NCBI GenBank assembly: GCA_963810305.1
Contig: CAWEMY010000013.1
Location: 1-64,000, forward strand
Length of the DNA stretch: 64,000 nt
Source of the DNA: JACDCA01 sp963810305
GTDB taxonomy: Bacteria > Acidobacteriota > Vicinamibacteria > Vicinamibacterales > 2-12-FULL-66-21
Direction: 5' to 3'
In this document: positions 18,940 through 27,779 of the stretch, in pieces
How the letters are laid out: each line of letters starts with the position of its first letter
How positions within the stretch are numbered: the stretch's first letter is position 1
Notes under the pieces: model-generated
Database searches by the model: none
Told to the model about the DNA's origin: nothing
The model's input: only the letters and a program-made list of their open reading frames with translations
Made by a program: the position numbers and the translations under genes

Positions 18940-20336
18940 AGGTGTTCGCGAGCTGCTTGCGCTGATCAGGCGTCAGCTCCACCTTCCGCCGAACCATCTT
19001 GTCGAAGGCAAGCGTCAACTGCGCGTTGGCGTAATCGAATCGTTTGTTCAAATCGTTCATGGCCAGTGCAACCGGCTGACATCCAAGCAGGACCTCGATC
19101 GCTTTCTTGTACGGTGTGATGCGAGAGCTCCACAGATTGGATTGGTACGGGCTCTCCGGATCGTCGAAGCCGTGCAGCCATGCGGTGTCGACGTGACCGA
19201 TGAACGCGATGGGCCCGCGCGGGTGCGCCAACAGTTTTTTCGGCAAAGCGGCTACGAAACTGGCCGAACTATTCAGCCCCACGCCATCGAGCCAGTGTCT
19301 GAAGTCGCTCTCTGCGGGTGTACCGTACCCGAAGCACGCAAACTGGAAGACAACCGATCCTTCGAGAAACGGCTGTTCGGCGTCCACGTCATCGGCCGTG
19401 ATCAACCAGCCTTCCCGCGCGTCCCCTGTCTCATGGCCGCAGCAGATCCCTCCGTTGACGCGCTTCTGAACTTCCAGCCGCTCTTTGGGTGCGGCCATCC
19501 CATGCGTGGCGGTATAGACGAGCGCGGGTTTTCTCTGCCGCGCCTCGTCGAGAAACCTTTCCTTGGTCGCATCCTCGGCGATCACGGCACGGGTCGGAAA
19601 ACGTCGCGTCTTCAGGACATGCTTTGCCAGGGGGTCGGCCATGAATCGACGGCTGAAATGTGTCGCATCCCCCGGACCTCCATCGGTCGCGAAGAACAGC
19701 GCTTCCCGGGCGGCCGTGGGATCGCTCGCGCGCTCGTAACGAAGAACCTTCTCGACGTATGCCTCGAGTTCAGTGATGGTGTCGAAGTCGACGCGCCCGA
19801 CTGCCGCCGCGCTGTCGAGCAACGTTTGAAAGTGAAATGGAATTTGATCGGGGCCGCCGGCGATCAGGATGTAGGTACGGAACCCTCTTCCCGTCGAGCT
19901 CGAGCTGCAGGTAGTGCTGCTGCATCCAGTCCTGCCAGTCCTCCTCTGGCTCGCCATTGAACACGAGAGGCGACGGCTCCGACATCGCGCGGTGTTTCGC
20001 CAATGGACCGAGCGCCCTTTCAATCGCCTCGCGGCGCGGATCGTCCCGATTGACCAGGAAGGTCCATCCCGCGGCGCTCGGATCGCCCAGATCCACCGAG
20101 CGCTGACGTTCGACCTCTCCGCGGAAGGCCGCGCCGCGCGCCCGCGTCCGCGCGGTGCTCCGCACCTGGTCGGCGTGACGGGCGAGCGACGCCTGAATGG
20201 CCTGCCCGAACGTCTCCTCATCGATCGAATCGATCAGGACGTCGCCGGTCGAATAGTCGATTCCAGTCCCGAGAATGCGCATGGGGCCGTCAGGATTTGA
20301 CTCGAACGAAGCGACCGATAGACTACCCGAAATCAT
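18863..20336 (-). CDS. Caspase-fold (clan CD-like) protein 1, frame broken
   Basis: Removing one G from the GGG run near 19883 joins two frames into about 490 residues starting at ATG 20336; a GTG at 20390 would add 18. The pattern TATHGMA (His about 278) and FQFACFGYG (Cys about 334) is the His-Gly ... Ala-Cys signature of clan CD peptidases such as caspases, gingipains and CHAT proteins. Other shared segments with the neighbouring gene at 20391 are FIGHVDTAW and YLVFGDPAAHLR, and the His-Cys spacing is 56 in both, so they are paralogues. No signal peptide or membrane segment is seen. Proteolytic activity is inferred only. Its 3' end overlaps the FecR gene. Confidence 0.65.
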
Positions 20337-20390
20337 CGGAACGCCGCCCGGCTCGAGCTGATCTCCTTTTGACCAAGACCGGAGCGTCAC

Positions 20391-21848
20391 ATGCCGAATG
20401 ATGCCGAGGATCCGACCGATCAGGACAGGCCCCTACCCTTCGGCGTCTCCGCCGAGACGGGGCGGCCGTTGCCCGAGCTTTCCGACGAGACGCTGAGTCA
20501 ACTCGCGCTGGTCGAAGGCCAGCGCGCGGACGACCGGGCGCTGGCCGCGCAAAAGAGCCTCGAACACGCCGCCTTCGCCGTCACCGACGTGGATGACGCC
20601 AACGATTTGTCCGAGACCGGGTGGGGTGTCGTATTCGCTGAGGACGCCAGTCCGCACACGCAGACCGCGCTGACCGCGCTGGCCGCGTTGCTCGAACACC
20701 GCCAGCGCGACACGAAGGATCTGTTCCGCGTCTTCAGAGGAGCTGACGGCTACCAGAAGGGGGAGACCGCACGCGCGTGGCTCGAACGCCACGGCGTCAG
20801 CTTCAATCCGGTCTCTCCGACCATGGGTGTGCCCTTCTACCTGCTGCTGGTCGGCTCACCGGAGGAGATCCCTCTGGAGTTTCAGTACGGGTTGGATATC
20901 TATTGGGCCGTCGGCCGGTTGCACTTCGATGATCCGGCGCGGTATCGCACCTACGCCGAGAGCGTCGTGTCATACGAAACCGGTCCGTCGGTTGCGCACT
21001 CGAGAAAGGTGGCGCATTTCGCCACCCGCCACGACTTCGACCGCGCGACGCAGTTGTTCGCAAAGTCTGTCGCGGAGCCGCTGGCGTCTGGCGAGGGTAA
21101 GCGCCCGGCGATCGGTCAGAAGCAGAACTTCTCCTCACAGCGTCTGATCGGCGAGGACGCAACCAAGGAGAACCTCGCGAAACTTCTCCGTGGACATCTC
21201 GACGGCACCCCGGCGTTGCTCGTCAGCGGAACGCACGGGATGGCGCTCGAGCCCGACGACCCGCGGCTGCCCGATGTGCAGGGCGCGCTGGTGTGCGCGG
21301 ATTGGGAGGGATACGGCGCGATCGATGCGGACTCGTGGTTTGCCGCGAGCGACCTTCCGGCTGACGCACGCGTCCACGGCCTCATCCACTTCTTCTTCGC
21401 CTGCTACAGCACTGGGTGTCCCGAGACCGACACCTTTGAAAATCGTCCGGGCGTTACCCCCAAGCGCATCGCGCCCCGAAAGTTGTTCTCGCAGCTCCCA
21501 CAGGCGCTGCTCGGGCACGCCGGTGGAGGGGCCCTCGCGACCATCGGCCACGTCGATCGCGCGTGGTCCTATTCGTTCAAGACGACGCGCGCTCCCCAGC
21601 TGCAAGGGTTCCGGTCGGTGCTCAACCCGATACTGAGCGGTCATCGCGTCGGCAACGCGCTCGACCAGTTCAACATCCGCTGGGCGGCGCTGACGACGGA
21701 GATCGCAGAGAAACTGAAGGCCCTCACCACCCCCCAGGCGCACACCGAGCTCGCCAACCTCTGGGTCGCTCGCGACGATGCGCGCAACTACATCGTCTTT
21801 GGCGATCCGGCCGTCCGCCTGCGGGTGGAAGATCTGCCAACGGTGTAG
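20391..21848 (+). CDS. Caspase-fold (clan CD-like) protein 2
   Basis: The 485-residue product starts at ATG 20391 with GGAG six bases upstream. SGTHGMAL holds the candidate catalytic His (282) and FFFACYSTG the Cys (338), the clan CD arrangement; after that come TIGHVDRAW and NYIVFGDPAVRLRV. The central FYLLLVGSPEEIPLEFQ segment is also present in the divergent paralogue (LIAGGPDQIPFHFQ). No export signal is visible, so it is probably cytoplasmic. It could be a C25/CHAT-like peptidase that cleaves or activates a partner, for example the trypsin-like protein encoded 107 bases downstream. Its family has no name that I recognise with confidence. Confidence 0.65.
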   Translation: MPNDAEDPTDQDRPLPFGVSAETGRPLPELSDETLSQLALVEGQRADDRALAAQKSLEHAAFAVTDVDDANDLSETGWGVVFAEDASPHTQTALTALAALLEHRQRDTKDLFRVFRGADGYQKGETARAWLERHGVSFNPVSPTMGVPFYLLLVGSPEEIPLEFQYGLDIYWAVGRLHFDDPARYRTYAESVVSYETGPSVAHSRKVAHFATRHDFDRATQLFAKSVAEPLASGEGKRPAIGQKQNFSSQRLIGEDATKENLAKLLRGHLDGTPALLVSGTHGMALEPDDPRLPDVQGALVCADWEGYGAIDADSWFAASDLPADARVHGLIHFFFACYSTGCPETDTFENRPGVTPKRIAPRKLFSQLPQALLGHAGGGALATIGHVDRAWSYSFKTTRAPQLQGFRSVLNPILSGHRVGNALDQFNIRWAALTTEIAEKLKALTTPQAHTELANLWVARDDARNYIVFGDPAVRLRVEDLPTV

Positions 21849-21955
21849 GCGACACGCGCCGGCTACTCGTCCAAAAAGATGGGTGGATACTAGAACGTCG
21901 GGAAGCATGCCGGCGCGGACGTCGAGTGTGACTTTCGGGATGAAAGGGGCCAGCC

Positions 21956-22939
21956 ATGGATCGATTGACGAAAGACTGGACCGACGATGAGCTCGTCAGC
22001 GAAATCCGGCGGCGTGAGCGCCGTTCGGGATCGAGAGAGGGTGCTCGCGCAGCCACCGCAACGGTGGGCCGGGCGCGAGATCTCGCGGATGTTCCGACCG
22101 GCGAGCTCGTGCGCGCGGCGAAGGGCCGTCAGCGTGCGATTTATGGCGCGGACAATCGGCAGGACATCTATCAGGTGACGCAGCCAGCGGTGCTCCGCTC
22201 GGCCGACGGCGTTGTGGCGCTCGTCAAGCTGTCAGACCTCAAAGAGCGCCCGGACGGTTCGTTCGACCTGGTGACCGAGTCGTATCGTGATGCTTACGAT
22301 TTGTGCAGCGCGGAGCCTTTTGTCACGCAGCCGACGGCCTGCTTCTGCTCTGGGTTTCTGGTCGCGCCCGATGTCATTGCCACCGCCGGCCACTGCGTGA
22401 AGAGTCGCGCCGATCTCGCCGGGATCAGGTTCGTTTTCGGGTTTCGGATGAAGAATGCCGGAACGCCACGGACGCGATTCGCAGCTGAAGATGTCTACGC
22501 CGGCGCGCAGCTGCTCGGGCGTCGACTGTCGGGCGATGGGACGGACTGGGCGCTGGTGCGGCTCGACCGCGCAGTGGTCGGGCGCACGCCGTTGGCGATC
22601 CGCACAACCGGGAAGGTCAAGAACAGCCAGGCGGTCTATGTCATCGGCCACCCCTGTGGTCTGCCACAGAAGTACGCGCCGGACGCTGAGGTCCGAGACA
22701 ACGGCACGTCGCCTTTTTTTGTCGCCAACCTCGACACCTATGGCGGCAACTCCGGCTCGCCGGTCTTCAACGCGGACAATCACAAAGTGGAAGGCATCCT
22801 CGTTCGCGGCGAAACCGATTTCGTCAGCAACGGCGAGTGCGACGTTTCGCTGGTGTGTCCGACGACAGGATGCCGTGGTGAGGACGTGACGCGGGCGACC
22901 GTGTGGAGCGCCAAGGTTCCCAAGGGCCGGCGTCGGTGA
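21956..22939 (+). CDS. Trypsin-like serine protease (S1 fold)
   Basis: The 327-residue protein carries a complete chymotrypsin-type triad: TAGHC (His146), TDWALVRLD (Asp197) and GGNSGSP (Ser266). Several Cys pairs (ACFCSG; CDVSLVC) are of the disulfide type. The first about 70 residues (DELVSEIRRRERR and a later ELVRAAKGRQ) are charged and helical and may be a regulatory or interaction domain; no signal peptide is evident, which is unusual for an S1 protease with Cys pairs. In described bacterial conflict systems trypsin-like and CHAT/caspase-like proteins occur together. It follows the caspase-like gene on the same strand and ends the cluster. Confidence 0.8.
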   Translation: MDRLTKDWTDDELVSEIRRRERRSGSREGARAATATVGRARDLADVPTGELVRAAKGRQRAIYGADNRQDIYQVTQPAVLRSADGVVALVKLSDLKERPDGSFDLVTESYRDAYDLCSAEPFVTQPTACFCSGFLVAPDVIATAGHCVKSRADLAGIRFVFGFRMKNAGTPRTRFAAEDVYAGAQLLGRRLSGDGTDWALVRLDRAVVGRTPLAIRTTGKVKNSQAVYVIGHPCGLPQKYAPDAEVRDNGTSPFFVANLDTYGGNSGSPVFNADNHKVEGILVRGETDFVSNGECDVSLVCPTTGCRGEDVTRATVWSAKVPKGRRR

Positions 22940-23056
22940 TTGGAGAAGGCAGCGATGTAGATGAAGTGCGGCACGCAAGGAAGTCGCCGAGCGGTTTGAG
23001 CCGCGCTCAGGACAGGACTTGCCATGTGCGAGCGAACGTCACAGTAGTCTCAGTCC

Positions 23057-23125
23057 TTCGACTCGGGCCCCTTGGGCCCTCGCTCAGGACACCATTCGCC
23101 TCGCTCACTTCGTTCGCGAGTCGAA
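23057..23125. repeat. TTCGACTC hairpin element next to tmRNA
   Basis: The element begins with TTCGACTC (23057-23064) and ends with its inverse GAGTCGAA (23118-23125), directly touching the encoded CCA end of tmRNA at 23126. Inside are GGGCCC-type and CTCGCTCA-type pieces also found in the copy beside tRNA-Val at 46040-46137. It could be a transcription terminator or processing hairpin for the RNA gene, or a small mobile repeat. Confidence 0.65.
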
Positions 23126-23478
23126 TGGTGGAGGCGGGGGGATTCGCACCCCCGTCCGAAAATGCATCCCCGCAGGAATCTACGATGCGTATCCGCCTCT
23201 GTTGTCTCGTGCCCGGCGTGAAGAAGCGGCAAAACCGCCGGACACCAGCCCCGGAAAATCTCGCTATCGACGTCCGAGGTAGCCGTCGATAACCAGCCCG
23301 CTTAAATGACATCCAGTCCCCGGCCCGCGGGCTTGCCGGGGTGGACGCTCACAGGTGTTTAGGCTGCGAGAGCGTACTGCGTGTTGGCAGTTAACGTTGT
23401 TTCCATCTTTTGTCGAGGTTGATGGTCCTCGGCACGCATCCTGCGAAACCACACTCCCGTCGAATCTAGGTCGCCCCC
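23126..23478 (-). ncRNA. ssrA: tmRNA (transfer-messenger RNA)
   Basis: The minus strand begins GGGGGCGACCTAGATTCGAC and ends with CCUCC-ACCA; the 5' GGGGGCG pairs with the 3' CGCCUCC to form a seven-pair acceptor stem with one G-U. The mRNA-like part reads A-N-T-Q-Y-A-L-A-A followed by TAA (codons 23388 down to 23359), a plausible proteolysis tag of nine codons plus the charged Ala. tmRNA rescues ribosomes stalled on mRNAs without a stop codon. The length is 353 bases. The tRNA-like T arm (GGGGGATTCG region) is present next to the 3' end. Upstream it is flanked by a heptamer repeat that would overlap its promoter. Confidence 0.95.
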
Positions 23479-23482
23479 AAAA

Positions 23483-23574
23483 AGAAACTACGAACTATGA
23501 ACTCTGAACTAAGAACCACGAACTCATCGGTACCTCGTCGTTCATAGCTCATCGTCACAAGTTCATAGTTTCAC
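23483..23574. repeat. Heptamer-period inverted repeat (GAACTAT type)
   Basis: The left arm is a run of seven-base units of the form GAACTAT, GAACTCT, GAACTAA, GAACCAC, GAACTCA; the right arm carries TTCATAG and ATAGTTTC units, the inverse. It starts five bases upstream of the tmRNA 5' end, where a promoter is expected, and is the only structure seen before the gene at 23752. Confidence 0.75.
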
Positions 23575-23751
23575 ATGTCGTGTCATGTGCCGTCAAGTCG
23601 CTGTCGGGCTTGCACTTGCGGCATTTTCCTGCCTTGACTCGGTGCCCGGCGGCCCCGATAATTGGGCATCAGCACAGTTTGACGGTGGACGGCGCAGGGA
23701 TGGCGCGTTCCGCCCAGGGCAGCAACACGTCCGCCTGAGCCAAACAAAACG

Positions 23752-26077
23752 GTGAATACCCGTCTCCTCCTCGCCGCTGCAGCCGCCTTGTCTCTGGGTG
23801 CCGTCGTGGCCCCGGCAGGTGTTCGGAGCGTTGCTCCGCAGCAGCTTGCGCCAACCGCCCATCCGGCGTTGCCGGAGAGCGCGAGCGATCTGTGGCTGGT
23901 GCCCTCCGAGCGTGACGGCGCCGCTCGCACAGCAACACAGCACGAAGACCTGAACGAAGCTGTCAACCGATTTCAGACGGGTGACTTCGAAGCTGCGCTT
24001 CGGCTGGCGTCCGGCGCTCCGCTGCAAGACGGTCCCTCTCGCCCCATATGCGCAGTACTACCAGGGGCTCGCACAGTTGCGGCTCGCACGGATTCCGGAG
24101 GCGCGACGCACGTTTGGTACTTTGCTCGACGCCAAGCCGTCCGGCCACCTGGCCGTCGCGACAACGTTGGCAGCGGGTGAAGCAGCGGAAGCTGCCGGTG
24201 ATTACGCAGCCGCGGCGCGGCTGTACGGAAAGCTCGCAGACGACAAACTGACGATTTCGGACGAGGTGCTGGACCGGTTGGGGCGTGCTTCACTCGCCGC
24301 CGGTCAGCGAAAGGAGGCGGCGCAGGCCTACGTTCGCCTCTACTACGAATTCCCGCTCACAGCGGCTGGCGCCGCTTCCGCAGCGCCTCTCGCATCGTTA
24401 AGCGATTTGATCACCAAGAAGGGGCACGATCCCGACCTGGGTCGGGCGCAGATGCTCTTCGGCGCCCGCCGCTACGCGGAAGCCAAAAGCGCCTTCCAGA
24501 CGCTGCGGCCGTCTCTCGGCGGTGATGCCAGGGAAGTTGCCGACCTGCGGATCGCCGAATCCGATTACAGCCTCCGCAACTACGCGGCGGCGCGTGACGG
24601 CGTGAGTTCGTACCTTCAGAAAGGATCGCGAGTCGCCGAGGCCAGGTACTTCTATCTGAGCGCGATCCGCGAGCTCGGGGATCACGCGCAGTACGTCGCG
24701 CTCGTGCGCGCGCTCGTTACCGACTTCCCCGACAGCTCGTGGGCGGAGGAAGCGCTGGACAATCTGGCGACGCATTACATTCGCACTAACGATGACGAAG
24801 CCGCGGCAGCGGTCTTCCGCGAGCTCTTCGCGAAGTTTCCCGCCGGCCAGTACGCCGAGCGGGCCGCCTGGAAGTATGGCTGGTGGAGCTACAAGAACGG
24901 GGAGTATCCGGAGGCGATCCGCGTCTTCGAAAACGCCGCGGCAGTGTTCGCGCGCTCGAATTACCGGCCGTCCTACATATATTGGGCGGCGCGCGCCCAC
25001 ACGAAGAACGGCGATATTTCGAGTTCGTCAACGCGCATGCGCCTGGTCTACGCGGATTACGGCAGCTCGTATTATGGGCGCCTGGCCCAGGGGCATCTGC
25101 GCCGCGCCGGCCTGCTGCCGAACCGTGACGCAGTCCGTACCGCCGCTGCTCCGGCCACCGCCGTGCCGCCGGCGCTTCCCACCGAAGGCACCATCCGGCA
25201 ATTGCTCGCTAGCGGGCTGTTCGACGATGCGCTCAACGAGTTGCGCTACGCACAGCGTGCGTGGGGTACCTCGCCGGTCATCGACGCGACGATCGCCTGG
25301 GCATACAACCAGAAGGGGGAGTTGCGCCGGGCGATTACGCTGATGCGGCGGGCATATCCGCAGTATCTGACGGCTGGCGGCGAACGGCTGCCCGCGGAAA
25401 TCCTCCAGGTTATCTCCCCGCTCGAGTACTGGGAATCGATCCGGCGAGAATCGACCGCGCGCGGCCTCGATCCCTACCTGATCGCCGCCCTGATCGGGCA
25501 GGAGTCGACGTTCGATCCGAAGATCAAGTCGGCGGCCAACGCCTGGGGCCTGATGCAGATCGTGCCGGCGACCGGGCGGCGACTGGCGAGAAATCTCGGC
25601 GTCGGCGGTTTCTCGACGGCGCGGCTGACGGATCCAGAGGTGAACATCAAGCTCGGCACGTATTATTTCTCGCGCCTGGTCGAGCAGTTCGGCGGTGTGC
25701 ACTACGCGCTGGCCAGCTACAACGCCGGAGAGAATCGCGTCGTCCGCTGGAGGGCGGAGCGCCCCGGGCTCGACGAAGACGAATTCATCGACGACATTCC
25801 GTTCCCCGAGACACAGAATTACGTCAAACGGATTCTTGGCACCGCCGAGGATTACCGCAACGTGTACGGAAACGGCGAGCTGCCGCCGCGGCGGCGCGCG
25901 TCATCGGCGCCAGCGAATGAGGTTCCCGCCGCCGCGAAGTCCAACGCCACCGCTGCTAAGACGAAGAAGCCGGCAGTGAAAAAGGCAACGATCAAGAAGA
26001 CTCCCACGAAGAAAGCCCCCGCCAGAAAGCCGGCTGCGAAGAAGGCCAGCACCCGAAAGGCGCCACCCCGGCGCTAG
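23752..26077 (+). CDS. Soluble lytic transglycosylase, frame broken
   Basis: Removing one C from CCC at about 24029-24031 joins the signal-peptide frame (GTG at 23752) to the rest and gives about 774 residues. The N-terminal two thirds are superhelical TPR-like repeats, as in Slt70. The catalytic SLT domain is at about 560-690: AALIGQESTFDPKIKSAANA with the catalytic Glu, GLMQIVPATG, and ALASYNAGENRV. Such enzymes cleave peptidoglycan glycan strands to 1,6-anhydro-MurNAc. The last 50 residues are a Lys/Ala/Pro-rich tail like histone H1 (KKATIKKTPTKKAPARK), odd for a periplasmic enzyme. The stop overlaps the end of the convergent membrane-protein gene. Confidence 0.85.
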
Positions 26078-27774
26078 GGGAAGGAGACGATTTCGAAGAG
26101 GGACATCCGGCCGTCCGCCACCAGCGGACGCAGATGCCGGTTGTACGGCTGAAGACGGGTCCGAATTTCTTCCGCACGCGGACCGAACATGTCCCAGTGG
26201 ATGCCGATGTACCGCACCCGCGCCTTGGCAAGGATGGCGAAGCTGTCCGGCGACGGAAAACCGTCGAGCGACAGCGCGTCCTGCCGGAATTGCAGCGGCG
26301 TGTGATCGCTGTAACCGTTCATCATCGGAAGCCAGTGCGAGGTCGAGAAGAGCATGTACTGGGTGTGCAGATGCCAGGCCGATCGTCCGCCGTAAAACGG
26401 GAATTCGGCGAGCGGCGCTTTCGGCAGCCCGCGGGCGACCACGTATGCATCGGGAAGAACGACGGCGCGCTCCCAGGGCATCCGGGTGGCCAATTCGGCG
26501 AGTGCCACCACGCCAATCGCAACGGCCACCTGCCGACCGCGGGTCCCGCCGACGCTCACGACGAGGCGGCGCAGCCCGAAAGCCGCGATCACCGCCAGAC
26601 ACATGACGACCACAATTCCCAGCCGCGTAGGCGCGCGAAGAAACGAGAACACCGGGATCGTCTGATACAGCAACGTGTACAACCCCGCGGCCGGACCGAA
26701 TGAAGCCCACAGCGCGAGCACCCCGAGCGAGCCGTACAGCAACACTGTTTCGCGTTCAGCAGCCGTGGCGCCGGAGCCGCGCGATGCTGCCAAAACCAGA
26801 CCGGCCGCACCAAAAACTATCGTGAAGAGCCCCGGGAACATCACCTCGGTCCACTTGGGCCAGTCGGCAATCATCTGGGCCAGCCAGCGATGCGCGAAAG
26901 CTGAGGAGATCAGGTAGCTGGAGAGATTGGCCGAATAGCGAATGGAGTCGTCCAGTGTCCGCGCGAAGCCCTCATCGGTGCGGAGTCCGTAGTACGGCAG
27001 CAGGAAGGGCGCCACTCCGGCAATCGAGACTATGGCGGCGACGGCGATGGCGCTCCACCATGCGCGGTTACGCAGCAGCGAACGGCTGATGGTGAAAAAG
27101 ACTACCGAGAAGCCGACCATCAGCGCCGCGAAAATCCCGTAGTACGCACAGGCCAGCGCCTGCACCATCAGCGTGATGCCGAGCGCCAGGCCCCGTTGGG
27201 GCGTCGGTGCATCCGCCAGGCGGTGCATCAGCAGCATTGCGAGTGGAATCCCACCGGTGATCATCAACTGGATATGAGCCGTGTGGGAGAACACGTAGGG
27301 GCAGAAGGCGTAGCAGGACGCGGCGGCGGCGGCGACGGCCCAGTCATCGGTGAGGTGCCGCACCAGCTTCCACATGCAGAACCACGCTGACGCAAATGCC
27401 AGGAGAATGACCACATTCAGTGTGGCGTAGGGGTTCTCGGTTGCCCACCACACCGGCGCCCCGACGACACCAGCCATGATGTTCGCCTCGGAATAGGCCA
27501 GCGAATTGCGATGGGGATGAAAGATGTTGGCGGCGAACAGGTTCAAAGGGTCGGCGACGATGGTGCGCGCGACCCACGCGACATTCCAGAGACTGAACAT
27601 GCCGTCCCCGTTGGTGCCGAAGTGGGGATCGGCGTTGCGGCCGACGCCGGTGCGGCCGAGCGATCCGAGGCCGGCGGCGAGCGGCCACGTCATCACGACC
27701 GCGAGCGCGAGCGCGGCTATCGCCGGGAGCGCGGTTCGCCACGCTCGCTCGGCCGTGACTCCTTTAAGCTGCAT
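26074..27774 (-). CDS. GT-C-like multispanning membrane protein
   Basis: The 566-residue product, from ATG 27774, has about ten to twelve hydrophobic segments and a soluble C-terminal 140 residues. The first loop contains GTNGDGMFSLWNVAW and HPHRNSLAYSEANI, with acidic and His residues typical of the donor-binding first periplasmic loop in GT-C glycosyltransferases and their YfhO-like relatives. It would transfer a polyprenyl-linked sugar, but no catalytic role is proven. Its start lies six bases from the start of the next, oppositely transcribed, membrane protein at 27780, so both probably share a divergent promoter. The 3' end overlaps the transglycosylase gene by four bases. Confidence 0.7.
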   Translation of the reverse strand: MQLKGVTAERAWRTALPAIAALALAVVMTWPLAAGLGSLGRTGVGRNADPHFGTNGDGMFSLWNVAWVARTIVADPLNLFAANIFHPHRNSLAYSEANIMAGVVGAPVWWATENPYATLNVVILLAFASAWFCMWKLVRHLTDDWAVAAAAASCYAFCPYVFSHTAHIQLMITGGIPLAMLLMHRLADAPTPQRGLALGITLMVQALACAYYGIFAALMVGFSVVFFTISRSLLRNRAWWSAIAVAAIVSIAGVAPFLLPYYGLRTDEGFARTLDDSIRYSANLSSYLISSAFAHRWLAQMIADWPKWTEVMFPGLFTIVFGAAGLVLAASRGSGATAAERETVLLYGSLGVLALWASFGPAAGLYTLLYQTIPVFSFLRAPTRLGIVVVMCLAVIAAFGLRRLVVSVGGTRGRQVAVAIGVVALAELATRMPWERAVVLPDAYVVARGLPKAPLAEFPFYGGRSAWHLHTQYMLFSTSHWLPMMNGYSDHTPLQFRQDALSLDGFPSPDSFAILAKARVRYIGIHWDMFGPRAEEIRTRLQPYNRHLRPLVADGRMSLFEIVSFP

Positions 27775-27779
27775 GTAGA

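Noticed and set aside
18848..19960. Long plus-strand open frame (370 codons) across the caspase-like gene
   Set aside because: It is antisense to a gene with clear clan CD motifs; GC-rich third positions make such shadow frames common.
23575..23751. Gene between the tmRNA repeat and the transglycosylase
   Set aside because: No open frame on either strand looks coding; probably a leader region.
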